A stretch of DNA of 64,000 bases from Ignavibacterium sp. GTDB taxonomy: Bacteria > Bacteroidota > Ignavibacteria > Ignavibacteriales > Ignavibacteriaceae. Of this stretch, positions 8,973 to 18,974 are shown in pieces (within the stretch, counting starts at the first letter, position 1; each line of letters starts with the position of its first letter). The stretch spans positions 1,860,001 through 1,924,000 of the forward strand of contig NZ_AP026678.1 of assembly GCF_025998815.1 (NCBI RefSeq), given 5' to 3'. The notes under the pieces are model-generated. The model had not been told where the DNA came from. It worked only from the letters and a program-made list of their open reading frames with translations, and did no database searches. A program made the translations under genes and the position numbers.

Positions 8973-11422
8973 TCCTCTGCCTGATTTTTATGGGGTAAAT
9001 AAATTCTTAATTCAGTTCCGATATTTTCTCTGCTATTGATAATGATTTTTCCTTGATGAGCATCAATGATATTTTTGACTATCGTCAGGCCAAGTCCGGT
9101 GCTATCAGAATTTCTTCCTCTTGATGATTGATAAAAAGGTTCAAATATTTTATCAATCTCTGATTGTCGGATTCCGATTCCTTTATCTGCGAACGAAACG
9201 CAGGCATTGCCATTTTCATAAAAAGTTTTAATGGTTATTTGCTTTTCATCAGTTGAGAACTTAATTGAATTTGAAATTATGTTCTGAAAAGCTTCAATCA
9301 GAGCATCCTCATCAGCACAGATTAAGTCATCAAACTCAGACAAAGCAATCTTTAAATCAAATTTATTAATCGATAAAGTGTACTTCATTAAATCAACAAC
9401 TTTCAGAACAATTTTATTTAAATGATTTTCTTTGAGTGAATAAGTTTTAAGTCCTTTTTCAATTTTAGCGAAGTCAAGTACATTATTTATTAATCTTGAT
9501 AATCTGTCAGCTTCGCCATCAATTATTTCAAGATTTCGTTTGGTGATTTTTGAAATATCTGGTTCTTCTTCAAGGATTTTATTCACAAATAATTTGATTG
9601 AAGTTAGCGGAGTTTTCAAATCGTGAGATACTGACGAGACGAACAATGATTTCTGAATATTTAGTTCCTGTAATTTTTGTGCTTCAAGCTTTTCGAGAAT
9701 TAATTGCTTTTGAAGATTTATCCTCCGTATTGTTGCTGCTGCTTCGTAACCAATATTTTTAAGAATCTCAATATCTTCAATTGAAAACTTCGTTGCTGAT
9801 TTTTTCTTCCCGAGTAAAATAACACCATACAATTCACCTTCTTCCGATATAATTGGAAGAACAAGACTGATTTTCCATCTAAGCAATGTATTTTGATAAA
9901 TTGTTGAGACCTGCGCTTCTGCTTCAACACTACTCCTTTCTGCTGCAATTCTGAAAAATTCTTTTTTCAATGTTTCTTCTTTTATAAATAAACTTTTACC
10001 TGCAATCGAATCAAAATTTTTATGCTTAGTTAATCGAAGCTGCTTTTTATCATTCTCGAAGAAACAAAAAGCAATTTTCTCGACTGGCATCAGACTATCA
10101 ATTTTCCTGATCAGAAATTCTGATAGCTCATCTGTGTCGTTGTATTGTTTTATTTCAGTGAGAAACCGACTTAACTCTTCGTTAAAATTATATTGTACCC
10201 GAAAGAACAATTTATCAACATACTTTTGAACTTGATTTTTTAGTGGTTGAAGCAGTAATGCAATTAAAACCGCTGAAACAATTGAAACCGTAGTTTGATT
10301 TGTGATTGTGAAGTTTGAAATAATTAAGCTTAGAATGGATACATAAAGAATAATAAGAATTGAAATAACGATAGTGTAAACAATACTTCGGTTTATCAGA
10401 TAGTCAATATCAAGCAGATGATATTTAACTATTGCGATTGTAAATGATATCGGAACGGCGCACATCAATAGTAAAATAAATTCCTCAGGAACAAAAGGTT
10501 TACCTAAAGTTAAAATTGGTAATGTCCAGAGAATTGCAAATCCAAGCGGACCAATTAAAAATCCATATAAAACCCATTTAAGTTTTTTTCTAGATGAAAT
10601 CTCTTTTTCATTAAAGTAGCTGAAGAGAAAATTAAGTATGGAAAAAATTATGCAGGCAATCAGAAATATTCTTGATGTATTGAATGCAGTAAGGTAATCA
10701 TTAAGATTCGCCGTGTTCACTTCAGAGAGATACGATTTATAATAAATGAAATTGAAAATGCCGAGAGCAAAAGCTATCAGATATCCCGGAATAATTATGT
10801 ATTCAAAAAACTTTTGGCGTTTATTTGGAAAAACAAAAGTAAAATGAGCAAAAAGTAGAGGCACAATTGAATATGAAAAATGAAATGGAATTCTTGAGAT
10901 GAAGTATGGAACAACAAAGGACTTATTGATATTTGCCCAGGTTAGATCAATCATGCAGGCAATTCCAACAGAAGCCCAATGAAAAATATTTGCTGCAACA
11001 TCGTTTGGTTTTCGGACAATAATAAATACAGCGGTCAGGAAAAACAGAAGCGAAGTAATAGAAATGCTTAACAGATACCAGTTTGAATAAAAATTGGTAA
11101 GCGCAACTTTTATTTTCTCTAATGAAGTATCAAGACGAACTTCTACTAAAACTGTTTCACCAATATTTTTAGTATCGGTAATCAGTTCAGTTGCTTCCGA
11201 AGAACTGACAGCAATATTATCAATCGTTACTAATTCTGAATTGTTAAGGAAATGATAAGATGAGTTTGGCTCAGATTTGATAAATAAAGCGCTTCCCTTT
11301 GTATCGATTTCGAAAGGTAGTTTTGCTTTCTCGGAAATCTGGTAGACACCAATTATACATAGCAGGAAAAGTAGAGAATCAACTACCAGTATAATTTTTT
11401 GTTTAATAGACGCCTCATTCAC
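8969..11422 (-). CDS. Membrane sensor histidine kinase with multi-TM N-terminus and GAF domain
   Basis: Residues 10-30 form a first membrane helix, followed by a periplasmic segment of about 80 residues that resembles a PDZ fold (inference). About seven more helices follow (115-390), then a GAF-like domain (about 405-565). The kinase core has H600 in SVSHDLKTPLTS, an N box (FQNIISNSIKFS), G1 (DKGIGI), F box (FEPFYQSS) and G2 (STGLGLTI). All catalytic boxes are intact, so it should phosphorylate the coupled regulator. The input signal cannot be read from sequence. Confidence 0.88.
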   Translation of the reverse strand: MNEASIKQKIILVVDSLLFLLCIIGVYQISEKAKLPFEIDTKGSALFIKSEPNSSYHFLNNSELVTIDNIAVSSSEATELITDTKNIGETVLVEVRLDTSLEKIKVALTNFYSNWYLLSISITSLLFFLTAVFIIVRKPNDVAANIFHWASVGIACMIDLTWANINKSFVVPYFISRIPFHFSYSIVPLLFAHFTFVFPNKRQKFFEYIIIPGYLIAFALGIFNFIYYKSYLSEVNTANLNDYLTAFNTSRIFLIACIIFSILNFLFSYFNEKEISSRKKLKWVLYGFLIGPLGFAILWTLPILTLGKPFVPEEFILLLMCAVPISFTIAIVKYHLLDIDYLINRSIVYTIVISILIILYVSILSLIISNFTITNQTTVSIVSAVLIALLLQPLKNQVQKYVDKLFFRVQYNFNEELSRFLTEIKQYNDTDELSEFLIRKIDSLMPVEKIAFCFFENDKKQLRLTKHKNFDSIAGKSLFIKEETLKKEFFRIAAERSSVEAEAQVSTIYQNTLLRWKISLVLPIISEEGELYGVILLGKKKSATKFSIEDIEILKNIGYEAAATIRRINLQKQLILEKLEAQKLQELNIQKSLFVSSVSHDLKTPLTSIKLFVNKILEEEPDISKITKRNLEIIDGEADRLSRLINNVLDFAKIEKGLKTYSLKENHLNKIVLKVVDLMKYTLSINKFDLKIALSEFDDLICADEDALIEAFQNIISNSIKFSTDEKQITIKTFYENGNACVSFADKGIGIRQSEIDKIFEPFYQSSRGRNSDSTGLGLTIVKNIIDAHQGKIIINSRENIGTELRIYLPHKNQAEE

Positions 11423-11531
11423 ACATACCTCAATGTTTGTTGAAGAGGCGCAACAAAATTTTTAGATGCGCTATTTAAAGATAACTATATCAAAAGCAAT
11501 ATTAAATCTCTACTTATTTACCTTTTAGCAA

Positions 11532-12818
11532 TTAGTCCCGCTTTTGATGCGAAACAAATTTATTGTAAAGTGCCAATCCAATAATTGTAGCAACACCAAT
11601 AAGACTAAATATTATCCACAATGTTGAAGGTTGATTTAATTTATCAACAAAATGAACATAAAGATTTGCACCTAAAATGCCACCGACAAAACTTCCAAAT
11701 ACGCCGTATAAAAATGAATAACCGAGATAAAGAGCTTTTTTATCTTCGGGTGCAATCAAACCAACATAACTGATGAACTTAGGATGTGCTGTCATTTCAC
11801 CGATTGAAAAAATTATTATTCCAATCATAAACACCCAGATATTCGTATTGATTGCAAGAATTGCCATTCCGATTGTTCCCATTGCAATTCCTGTAATCAT
11901 TGTCGGGAGTGCTTTGGTATGTTTAACAATGTTAGAAACAATTATTTGAAGAAGAATTATAGTTCCGGCATTTATTACAGTAACATGCTCAACATCAAAT
12001 TTCCAGTTGAAATTAATTCCAACAGCATTAAATATTCCGTTCACAAAATTGTTGAGCGAAGTTGCATCAACATATTTCTGAACATACCATAGTACGGAAT
12101 CAAACATCTGAAAATATAAAATCCAGAATCCGGAATAAATCAAAATCAAGCCGATAAATTTGAAATCTGTAAGAACAAGTACAGCGCCTTTTAGAACTTC
12201 TGCAAGTGTTTTCTGACTTTCAGGTTTTTTTGGTTCTTTGTAAATGAAGAATGTTGGAATAAGCATCGCAGTAGTGCAGATTGCCGATGCAATCATCACA
12301 TAATTCCAGCCGAAAGTATTTTTTATGTAAGGAACAAGTATCAGCGGAAATAAAAATGCTCCGAGATTTATTGACCAATAATAGATTCCAAATCCAAGTG
12401 TGCTGTTACTTTCATTTGTTTCGCGGGCAATTGTTCCTGAAATCATTGGCTTGAAAGCGCCCGCGCCAATTCCCATTATTACAAGACTTCCAAATACCAA
12501 TGCATAATCTGTCGTCTGACTGGTTAAGAAATATCCAAGTCCGAGAAAAATAAAAGCGAAGGTTAAAGTTCTCTTGTATCCAAATCTATCACCAACTGCA
12601 CCGGCAAGAATAGGAAGAATATAAAGTAATGGCTGAATTGTACTTTTAATTACTCCTACACTTTCTTTAGAAAAGTTTAATTGATCTGTCATATAAACAG
12701 AAAGTATGCTCATCATTCCGTAGTATGAACCTCTTTCAAAAAATTCCATCATTATTACAATCCAGTAATTGAGTGAAAAGGATTTGAAAATGTTAATATT
12801 CTTTTTTTCTTCAGTCAT
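11532..12818 (-). CDS. POT/PTR-family proton-dependent oligopeptide transporter
   Basis: Major-facilitator inner-membrane protein with about 12 predicted helices in 428 residues, which is within the range for bacterial POT proteins. The N-terminal helix carries EFFERGSYYGM, matching the POT ExxER-x-x-YYG proton-coupling motif, and helix 5 region has YYWSINLGAF and GAGAFKPMISG, both typical of the family. It should import di- or tripeptides with protons. An extended loop near residue 245-265 separates the middle helices. It stands alone, divergent from the esterase gene at 12979. Confidence 0.85.
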   Translation of the reverse strand: MTEEKKNINIFKSFSLNYWIVIMMEFFERGSYYGMMSILSVYMTDQLNFSKESVGVIKSTIQPLLYILPILAGAVGDRFGYKRTLTFAFIFLGLGYFLTSQTTDYALVFGSLVIMGIGAGAFKPMISGTIARETNESNSTLGFGIYYWSINLGAFLFPLILVPYIKNTFGWNYVMIASAICTTAMLIPTFFIYKEPKKPESQKTLAEVLKGAVLVLTDFKFIGLILIYSGFWILYFQMFDSVLWYVQKYVDATSLNNFVNGIFNAVGINFNWKFDVEHVTVINAGTIILLQIIVSNIVKHTKALPTMITGIAMGTIGMAILAINTNIWVFMIGIIIFSIGEMTAHPKFISYVGLIAPEDKKALYLGYSFLYGVFGSFVGGILGANLYVHFVDKLNQPSTLWIIFSLIGVATIIGLALYNKFVSHQKRD

Positions 12819-12978
12819 ATTCTTACCAGGTTTAGTTTTCTGAATTTTTACTTATGCAAGATAAATAAAGAGATAATTTCACCATAAAATAAGGTGTAAA
12901 ACAGTTTTAATTTTTTTCTCAATTATTTACTTTCACTTATAGAATTTAAAAATTTCCACAAGCACAAAGAGGGATTAA

Positions 12979-13710
12979 ATGAGCAGAGAAATCCACCGAT
13001 GGTACAGCCCAAATCTTAATAAAGACATGGAAATAGTTGTTTACGGAACTTACGGTTATGCTTTGCTTATGTTTCCAACGGCAGCTGCAGATTTTCTGGA
13101 ATATGAAAGATTTCATTTAATTGACAGTATATCTCCGTTTCTTGCACAAGGAAGATTAAAAGCTTTTTCAATTAACAGTATTAACAGCGAAAGCTGGCTG
13201 AACAACTCAATGCATCCGGCTCAAAAAGCTATTCGTCATCAGCAATATAACAGATATATTGTTGAAGAAGTTGTTCCATTTATTCATGCACACTGCAAAG
13301 GACTTGTTCCGATAATTACAACTGGTGCATCACTCGGTGCACTTCACGCAGCAAATAATTTTTTCCGTCGTCCTGATATTTTTTCCGGAACAATTGCAAT
13401 GAGTGGGAGCTATGATTTGAAAAGCTATACAAAAGGTTATTATGATGATAATGTTTATTTCAATTCACCGGTGGATTATCTTCCTCACTGGAATGATGAA
13501 TATATGTTAAATCAGATGCGGAAAGGAAAAATAATTATCGCAACCGGTCAGGGTGCTTATGAGGATCCCGATGCTTCAAAAAGATTGTCTGATATTCTTA
13601 ATGCAAAAGGCGTTCGTCACTGGCTTGATTTATGGGGTTACGATATGCCACACGATTGGCCGACCTGGAGAAAAATGCTGCCGTACTTTCTGGATTTCAT
13701 TAAATTTTAA
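12979..13710 (+). CDS. Esterase of the alpha/beta-hydrolase fold (esterase D-like)
   Basis: Cytoplasmic alpha/beta hydrolase; no signal peptide. The nucleophile elbow is G116-A-S118-L-G120 and the likely catalytic His is H225 in MPHDWPTW. The IHRWYSPNLNKDMEI start and the SGSYD segment match a bacterial esterase family often annotated as putative tributyrin esterase. Ribosome site AGAGGG lies 8 bases before the ATG. It is followed 21 bases on by a PAP2-like membrane gene, so the two may be cotranscribed. The true substrate is unknown. Confidence 0.8.
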   Translation: MSREIHRWYSPNLNKDMEIVVYGTYGYALLMFPTAAADFLEYERFHLIDSISPFLAQGRLKAFSINSINSESWLNNSMHPAQKAIRHQQYNRYIVEEVVPFIHAHCKGLVPIITTGASLGALHAANNFFRRPDIFSGTIAMSGSYDLKSYTKGYYDDNVYFNSPVDYLPHWNDEYMLNQMRKGKIIIATGQGAYEDPDASKRLSDILNAKGVRHWLDLWGYDMPHDWPTWRKMLPYFLDFIKF

Positions 13711-13731
13711 TTAAGCTGTTTAAGGGGAATA

Positions 13732-14355
13732 ATGACCTGGAAAGAGTTTCTGTCAGTCAGACGAAACAAGAATGAAATGCTAATAACATTGATTGCATTA
13801 GCAGTTGTTCTTTTCGTTTTGACAAAATTTCTTGTCTATGTTGAATCCCGAAATGGAGTTTCATTTTATGATCCAATTCTAGCTCTTTTTGAACCAATAG
13901 ACTTAACCTGGTTAACTTTCACATTAATTTATGGTTCATTAATCGCAGCTTTGATTTATCTTATTCCCAAACCTGAAAAACTATTTTTTACTATTCAGCT
14001 TTATACTTTAATGGTTGTTGTAAGAATGATTGCAATGTGGCTTCTGCCATTAAATCCACCCGAAAAAATGATAATACTCGTTGATCCGTTTGTTGAATTT
14101 TTTGGGACAGGAAAAACATTAACAAAAGATTTATTCTTTTCAGGTCATACGGCAACTTTGTTCATATTGTTTTTATCAACTGATGAAAAAGTCCTTAAAA
14201 GAATTTTTCTTCTTAGCACAATTGGTGTTGCTATAAGTGTTTTACTGCAACATGTTCATTATTCAATTGATGTTTTTGCAGCTCTGATTTTTACTTATGC
14301 AAGCTATTCAATTTTGAAACTTGCTATACAGTTCTTTAAGAAAGCAATTAATTGA
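13732..14355 (+). CDS. PAP2-like membrane protein (sphingomyelin-synthase-type C-terminal domain)
   Basis: Integral membrane protein with about six helices. SGHT with H139 and HVHYSID with H176 and D180 match the two half-motifs of the PAP2/sphingomyelin synthase catalytic triad (SGHT...HxxxD). The usual KxxxxxxRP element of classic PAP2 phosphatases is not evident. A lipid phosphate phosphatase or phosphotransferase role is likely. Ribosome site AAGGGG precedes ATG. Linked to the upstream esterase gene. Confidence 0.72.
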   Translation: MTWKEFLSVRRNKNEMLITLIALAVVLFVLTKFLVYVESRNGVSFYDPILALFEPIDLTWLTFTLIYGSLIAALIYLIPKPEKLFFTIQLYTLMVVVRMIAMWLLPLNPPEKMIILVDPFVEFFGTGKTLTKDLFFSGHTATLFILFLSTDEKVLKRIFLLSTIGVAISVLLQHVHYSIDVFAALIFTYASYSILKLAIQFFKKAIN

Positions 14356-14500
14356 ATATTTCACCCATTCAGAGTTTTTTCAGTCTTAACATTTTTATTA
14401 AAAATATATGCTCTTTTCGTGATAGTGGGTTTATCATTACTTGTGTCTTCTAAAGAATGATAAAGATATATGGTATAAGAAGAGACTATTAGAATCTTCA

Positions 14501-14574
14501 TTGTAGGGTTCGGACTCTGTCCGAACCGCAAAAATTCAACACATCAGGAACGAACAGGAGTTCGTTCCCTACAA
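14501..14574. repeat. Composite palindromic element with two inner hairpins
   Basis: Outer arms TTGTAGGG (14501-14508) and CCCTACAA (14567-14574) enclose two perfect hairpins: GGTTCGGAC/GTCCGAACC (14507-14527, 3-base loop) and GGAACGAAC/GTTCGTTCC (14547-14568, 4-base loop). The whole would fold as a cruciform or three-way RNA. It appears to be a mobile palindromic repeat of this genome; no gene is inside. Confidence 0.75.
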
Positions 14575-14583
14575 ATAATATCT

Positions 14584-14645
14584 AAAAGTCCCTTCTCCCT
14601 GGGATGGCATAGCCATTCCTAACGGAAGAAGGGATTTAGGGTGAG
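14584..14645. repeat. Dispersed palindromic repeat, GGTGAGGC-tail family, copy 1
   Basis: CCCTTCTCCC at the left pairs imperfectly with GGAAGAAGGG at the right around a central ATGGCATAGCCAT, followed by the tail ATTTAGGGTGAGGC. A second, shorter copy in opposite orientation lies at 63227-63257 (CCCTCTCC/GGAGAGGG with GCCTCACCC tail). The shared arm and tail define a family. Confidence 0.65.
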
Positions 14646-14649
14646 GCAT

Positions 14650-17600
14650 TTATTTAACCACCATCATCTTTTTACTTGAATTAAATGAGCCCGCAGTTAA
14701 CTTGTAAATATAAACCCCACTTGCAAGACTGCTTGCATCAAACTCAACTTTATATCTTCCGGCTTCTCGGTATTCATTTACTAAAGTAACTACTTCGTTG
14801 CCAAGTATGTCGTACACTTTTAGTGTTTGATGACTGGCGACCGGAGACTGCCAACTGATTACTGTCGTAGGATTAAACGGATTTGGATAATTCTGATTCA
14901 ATGCGAATTCTTTCGGAATTGTTTCTCCCTGATAATTCAATTCTTTTTTCTTTCCTTTTGCCAATGCACTTCCATTATCAATCCTGTCAACCATCGAAAC
15001 TTCCGGTGTTATGGTTTCTTCTATTCTTAGTCTCAGCTTTACTGTCCTTTGACCGATTCCCTGTGTGTTGACCTGATACAATATATTCTCAAAGTCGGTA
15101 AGATTGTTCTGATCATAAACCACATCGTCAAATACTCCGAGTACTTGTCCTGTATTATTATCAACCAACTCTACCTTAAATCTTACCTGTTCTCCCTGAG
15201 AAAACATTCCCGATATTGTACTGCTGTCCACTATACCATATTGAACAGTGTACTCTAAGCCGCTGTTATCGGTTACTTCAAACGGCTCTGTTTCAAGATA
15301 CTGATTAAGAAGGTTTACATTTGATATATCTACCTCAGGTGAACATTCGATAAATCCTACTTTCTGATCATCTATTGTTATATCGCCCAATGCAAAATAT
15401 ATCTCTCCACCGTTTTTTCTCAACACTCCCGTTCTTCCGTTTGATACAACCAATCCATTTGATTTCTGAATTGAATAATAGTGATTCAGATTATAAGACA
15501 TTGTGAAAAAGTACGGCTGACTTGTTGCCTTGAATATATTGGCATACATATTTGTCTTTCCGTTGCCGTTGCTTATTTGTACATCCTTTCCAGCTATGTT
15601 TATAATCTCATAGACACTGTTCAGCCTGTTATCAGCAAATTTTACAGTTGAGTTGTTCTGACTCCAGGCAAATGCATAGTAAGTATTATCATTTGATTTA
15701 TTGATATTCGGTTTTGATACATTATTTCCAAATGACCAGAAGCGGCTGTTTGCCGGGTCTTTAAAAACAACTGAACCAACGGGCGGATCTTCATCGTTGT
15801 ACCCCAACCAGCAAACTCTTGCACCCGTACCCAATGCTATTATAGACGGTGAAGTGTGAAACATATAACTGCTACCGTTTGATATAGTTGAATAATTAGT
15901 CTGTGAGATGTTTCCATTACCGTCTTCAACAAGTTTACAATATTTGATTGTGTTTTGTTGCTCCCAAGCTATGTGAAAGTTTACTGGAAAATTTTGATAT
16001 GTATAATCAGTAGCTAAGGAGGGATTGCTAGAATTTATATCAGAATTGTCAATCTTACAGTATTGACTAAAAGATATCCCATTTAGTGAAGCATATCCTT
16101 TTGCATACCTCAAAGCAACCTCGCCAAAAGGAGAACAATTAGAATCAAAACCTTTCCATACAACTAATGTCCTTCCATTGTAACCCTTCGCAATCAAAGG
16201 AGTTGCATCGATAGAATAGGATAGATTTGTTTCCTCTGCAATTGTACTTAATAATTGTGTGTTGTAATTATTGTTACCGAATACTGCCAGTTGTATCTTA
16301 AAATTGTTACCAAATTTCTCTTGCCAGACAATATAAATTTCATTTCCATAAAATGTGATTGATGGATTTTTTGAATCATTGTTGCTTAGAGGTTGCCCAT
16401 TATTGACTATTATCCAAGTTGAACCATTATCCGTACTTCTCTCATACCATACTTTGTTTAATGATTCATAAACTGCGTGTAATACCCCATCTGGCGTTTT
16501 GATAAACTTACGCTGGTTGCTCTTTAAGTAAGCATTTGAGTTGTTGCTAAGCTGCGTGCCTTTAAGGTTTGCCTGTACTGTTGCTCCATCCTGCTTGAAT
16601 ACCACCGGTGTTTGAAGTGAATCGGCGTATTTAAACTCTGCACTGCCCTGTGGACTTGCACTCCAGTTCTGAAAATAAAACCGGTGTGTCCTGCCCGTTT
16701 GCTGAAATTGTATATCCTGAACCGCATCTGCTTTTACGGAGTAGTAGGGTTGTCCTGGCACACGATAATCTTGATTTAAGAAGACGCCTTTGTAAACATC
16801 GCCGTCGTAGCTTGTTGTGTAATCGGGATAGAATGGTGATGGTCTTTGTTTGAATGGTGCATCCATTCCACGGTTACGCAAGGTATTTCCGTATAGCGGA
16901 TCAGGATAATCTATAAGCCACGGGTCTTTGAAGTGAATATTACCACCATCGGCTGAAGAACTTTCCAGAAAGTTCTTAATTTTTATGCCTGAATGGGTTT
17001 GCCTGAAATTACTATTTAACCTAGACAAAGAACCATCCAGATAGAACTTTTTATGGTTTTCTACTTCCCCAAGATTATTCCAGTTGTTGTATTTTTGAAA
17101 CGGCGATAACTGAAAGTTTTGGTCTCCTTTGAATGTTTGCCATGAATTAACCGGTAGATTTGAGAAGATAGCAGGGACAGTGTAATTAACAAAATTGTTA
17201 TTTTCCCAATGACCAATTAAACTATTTGAGATTCTACTTCCATTTTGATCTTTTTGGTCAACAATTAAAAAGTTACTTGGAGTTTGTAAACCTAAAATTA
17301 CATTATCGTTAGTAATGCTAATGGTTGGATAGTTAGTGGTAAAATAATTCAATGGAATTGTTGGTAAAGTAAATAAAAAGGATGCCAGCTCAAATGGAGG
17401 TAATTTAACCGTAAATTGATTGGCATTAATAATATTAAGAACAAATCCAGGGACACCAGAAACATCAATTACTGCATCGGCTGAACCGATTAGCGTAAGT
17501 TGCCCTTGCGAACCCTCAACCTTCATTTTACCTTCAATTATAATATTTCCTTCTCCATTTATTTCAAAACTTAAGACATCAACGTTTAAATTCGCTCTTG

Positions 17601-17862
17601 CGATTATACCGCACTGTATTTTAAACCTATCTGGTGGAATTAATGTAACAACAAGGGGATGTGAATCTCCGTATATCAATTTTATATTATACATATCAAC
17701 TCCATAACCAGGAGTATAACTGCTAAAACTAGCTGCTCTTGCATCAAGCAAGGTTTTAAGTGTATTCTCAATTGAGAGTTTCGGGACAATCAATTGAACA
17801 TCCTGAGCTTTCAGATAAAGACTAAAAGTCAGTAATAAGATTGTTAATAATATCTTCTTCAT
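14650..17862 (-). CDS. Large T9SS-secreted protein with Asp-box repeat region
   Basis: Signal peptide residues 1-19 (ends YLKAQ). The first 200 residues are beta-rich with no recognised family. The middle contains an Asp-box (S-T-D-N-G-S-T-W near residue 477), as in sialidase-like beta-propellers, and several further WxxxN-type blades. The end (about 985-1070) is a T9SS sorting domain starting NQNYPNPFNP and ending KKMMVVK, nearly identical in plan to that of the 5'-nucleotidase. It should be exported and anchored at the surface. Catalytic residues of sialidases are not evident, so it may be a binding or adhesion protein. The 299-aa gene lies just upstream in the same direction. Confidence 0.75.
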   Translation of the reverse strand: MKKILLTILLLTFSLYLKAQDVQLIVPKLSIENTLKTLLDARAASFSSYTPGYGVDMYNIKLIYGDSHPLVVTLIPPDRFKIQCGIIARANLNVDVLSFEINGEGNIIIEGKMKVEGSQGQLTLIGSADAVIDVSGVPGFVLNIINANQFTVKLPPFELASFLFTLPTIPLNYFTTNYPTISITNDNVILGLQTPSNFLIVDQKDQNGSRISNSLIGHWENNNFVNYTVPAIFSNLPVNSWQTFKGDQNFQLSPFQKYNNWNNLGEVENHKKFYLDGSLSRLNSNFRQTHSGIKIKNFLESSSADGGNIHFKDPWLIDYPDPLYGNTLRNRGMDAPFKQRPSPFYPDYTTSYDGDVYKGVFLNQDYRVPGQPYYSVKADAVQDIQFQQTGRTHRFYFQNWSASPQGSAEFKYADSLQTPVVFKQDGATVQANLKGTQLSNNSNAYLKSNQRKFIKTPDGVLHAVYESLNKVWYERSTDNGSTWIIVNNGQPLSNNDSKNPSITFYGNEIYIVWQEKFGNNFKIQLAVFGNNNYNTQLLSTIAEETNLSYSIDATPLIAKGYNGRTLVVWKGFDSNCSPFGEVALRYAKGYASLNGISFSQYCKIDNSDINSSNPSLATDYTYQNFPVNFHIAWEQQNTIKYCKLVEDGNGNISQTNYSTISNGSSYMFHTSPSIIALGTGARVCWLGYNDEDPPVGSVVFKDPANSRFWSFGNNVSKPNINKSNDNTYYAFAWSQNNSTVKFADNRLNSVYEIINIAGKDVQISNGNGKTNMYANIFKATSQPYFFTMSYNLNHYYSIQKSNGLVVSNGRTGVLRKNGGEIYFALGDITIDDQKVGFIECSPEVDISNVNLLNQYLETEPFEVTDNSGLEYTVQYGIVDSSTISGMFSQGEQVRFKVELVDNNTGQVLGVFDDVVYDQNNLTDFENILYQVNTQGIGQRTVKLRLRIEETITPEVSMVDRIDNGSALAKGKKKELNYQGETIPKEFALNQNYPNPFNPTTVISWQSPVASHQTLKVYDILGNEVVTLVNEYREAGRYKVEFDASSLASGVYIYKLTAGSFNSSKKMMVVK

Positions 17863-17886
17863 TTTATTAATCTCCTTTAATATAAA

Positions 17887-18786
17887 TTAATCAAATGACA
17901 CCATCATATTTTTGGGGCCTTCCCACTGATTGTTAATCGGCATATATTCAGCGGTATAAACTCTTAAAAAAGTACCTCTAATATCAGATTGAAATACAAC
18001 TATTAGTCTCCTTCCACTTTGGAAATTAACGTTGTTATTAGAATTATAAACGTTAAAGACCGCTTCACCATCCTTCTGTATTGGCATGGTTCCATTAAAC
18101 TCATAATATATATCGCCCAAAACACTTAATAATATTAATCTTTTAATGTCAACTCGAACATTCGAAGTAATTTTAGCATAACTCCTATTGTAAGTATAAG
18201 CTTTATAATCGGGTGAAATTCCTGTGACAACAAAACTTATAGCTATATGAAGTTTGGAAGGTTGAGATTGGACTGAAAAAATAATATTGGACACTTCAAC
18301 ATCAATAAAATCAGGCACATAAGACTCTGCATAATCTAAAATCTTAGCAGGATACATAGTTAATTGAAGAGAATTATAATGTTCTATTATTTTATCTCTA
18401 ACCCATTGTGGTATTTGAGGAAAGTTAGTGTTAATATAAGTGGGAAAATTTTCTAAAAAGGCAGTAATATCATCAGTTGAGAGTTCATAGTTAACATAGA
18501 TTGACGGTTGTATTTCAATTTCAAAATACCCCGTAACTGTTGTATTGATCTTAAGTATCGCAACCATTTTCATATAATTTTGATTAAACTCTACTGTTGG
18601 TTGCTCCAGTTCAAAATAGTATGAATTTCCTCCAACATTACCAGAATATATCAACGGAAAATTTCCTTCAGTTGCGATAATATTGTTCGCAGCATTTTGA
18701 TATAAGTCGAAATTCATACTAACTGTTCTTTGGGCTAATAGGGAGGAACAGCACAAAATTACTATTAGCAACATAATTTTTTTCAT
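17887..18786 (-). CDS. Secreted protein of unknown function
   Basis: Signal peptide of about 18 residues (MKKIMLLIVILCCSSLLAQ). The mature part is beta-rich with a helical patch around residues 125-165 (FPQIPQWVRDKIIEHYNSLQ is followed by tyrosine-rich strands). I do not recognise the family. It precedes the 1070-aa surface protein by 24 bases on the minus strand and is very likely cotranscribed; the two N-terminal regions both describe beta strands with internal helices, so a shared assembly is possible but unproven. Confidence 0.65.
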   Translation of the reverse strand: MKKIMLLIVILCCSSLLAQRTVSMNFDLYQNAANNIIATEGNFPLIYSGNVGGNSYYFELEQPTVEFNQNYMKMVAILKINTTVTGYFEIEIQPSIYVNYELSTDDITAFLENFPTYINTNFPQIPQWVRDKIIEHYNSLQLTMYPAKILDYAESYVPDFIDVEVSNIIFSVQSQPSKLHIAISFVVTGISPDYKAYTYNRSYAKITSNVRVDIKRLILLSVLGDIYYEFNGTMPIQKDGEAVFNVYNSNNNVNFQSGRRLIVVFQSDIRGTFLRVYTAEYMPINNQWEGPKNMMVSFD

Positions 18787-18897
18787 TATACACCTCTGAC
18801 TTTAATTGTTATAAAAATATTGATATAATTGACTTGCAAATAAAAAAGTCCTTTACCCTACACAGGTAATAAGACTAGCCATTTTTGTTTGCATTAG

Positions 18898-18922
18898 GCG
18901 GCAGTGGCGCAATCACTGCCGC
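18898..18922. repeat. Palindromic repeat in the 188-bp gap
   Basis: GCGGCAGTG (18898-18906) pairs perfectly with CACTGCCGC (18914-18922) around a 7-base loop. It is GC-rich against an AT-rich background, so it looks like an inserted repeat. Next to it (18934-18949) a weaker AGGGA/TCCCT hairpin is followed by CCTCACC, resembling a degenerate copy of the GGTGAGGC-tail family. Confidence 0.6.
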
Positions 18923-18974
18923 TACTTTTTAATAGGGAGAATCCCTGAACCTCACCATTTTAATACTCCATTAT

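Larger units (their letters stand above)
14356..14649. other. Non-coding gap between convergent genes, filled by two palindromic elements
   Basis: No credible gene is seen. The first 140 bases are AT-rich without recognised motifs; the remainder is taken up by the palindromic repeats listed at 14501-14574 and 14584-14645. They could terminate transcription from both sides. Confidence 0.6.

Noticed and set aside
12819-12978. Riboswitch or structured RNA in the gap before the esterase
   Set aside because: AT-rich with no stable stem or conserved motif that I could identify.
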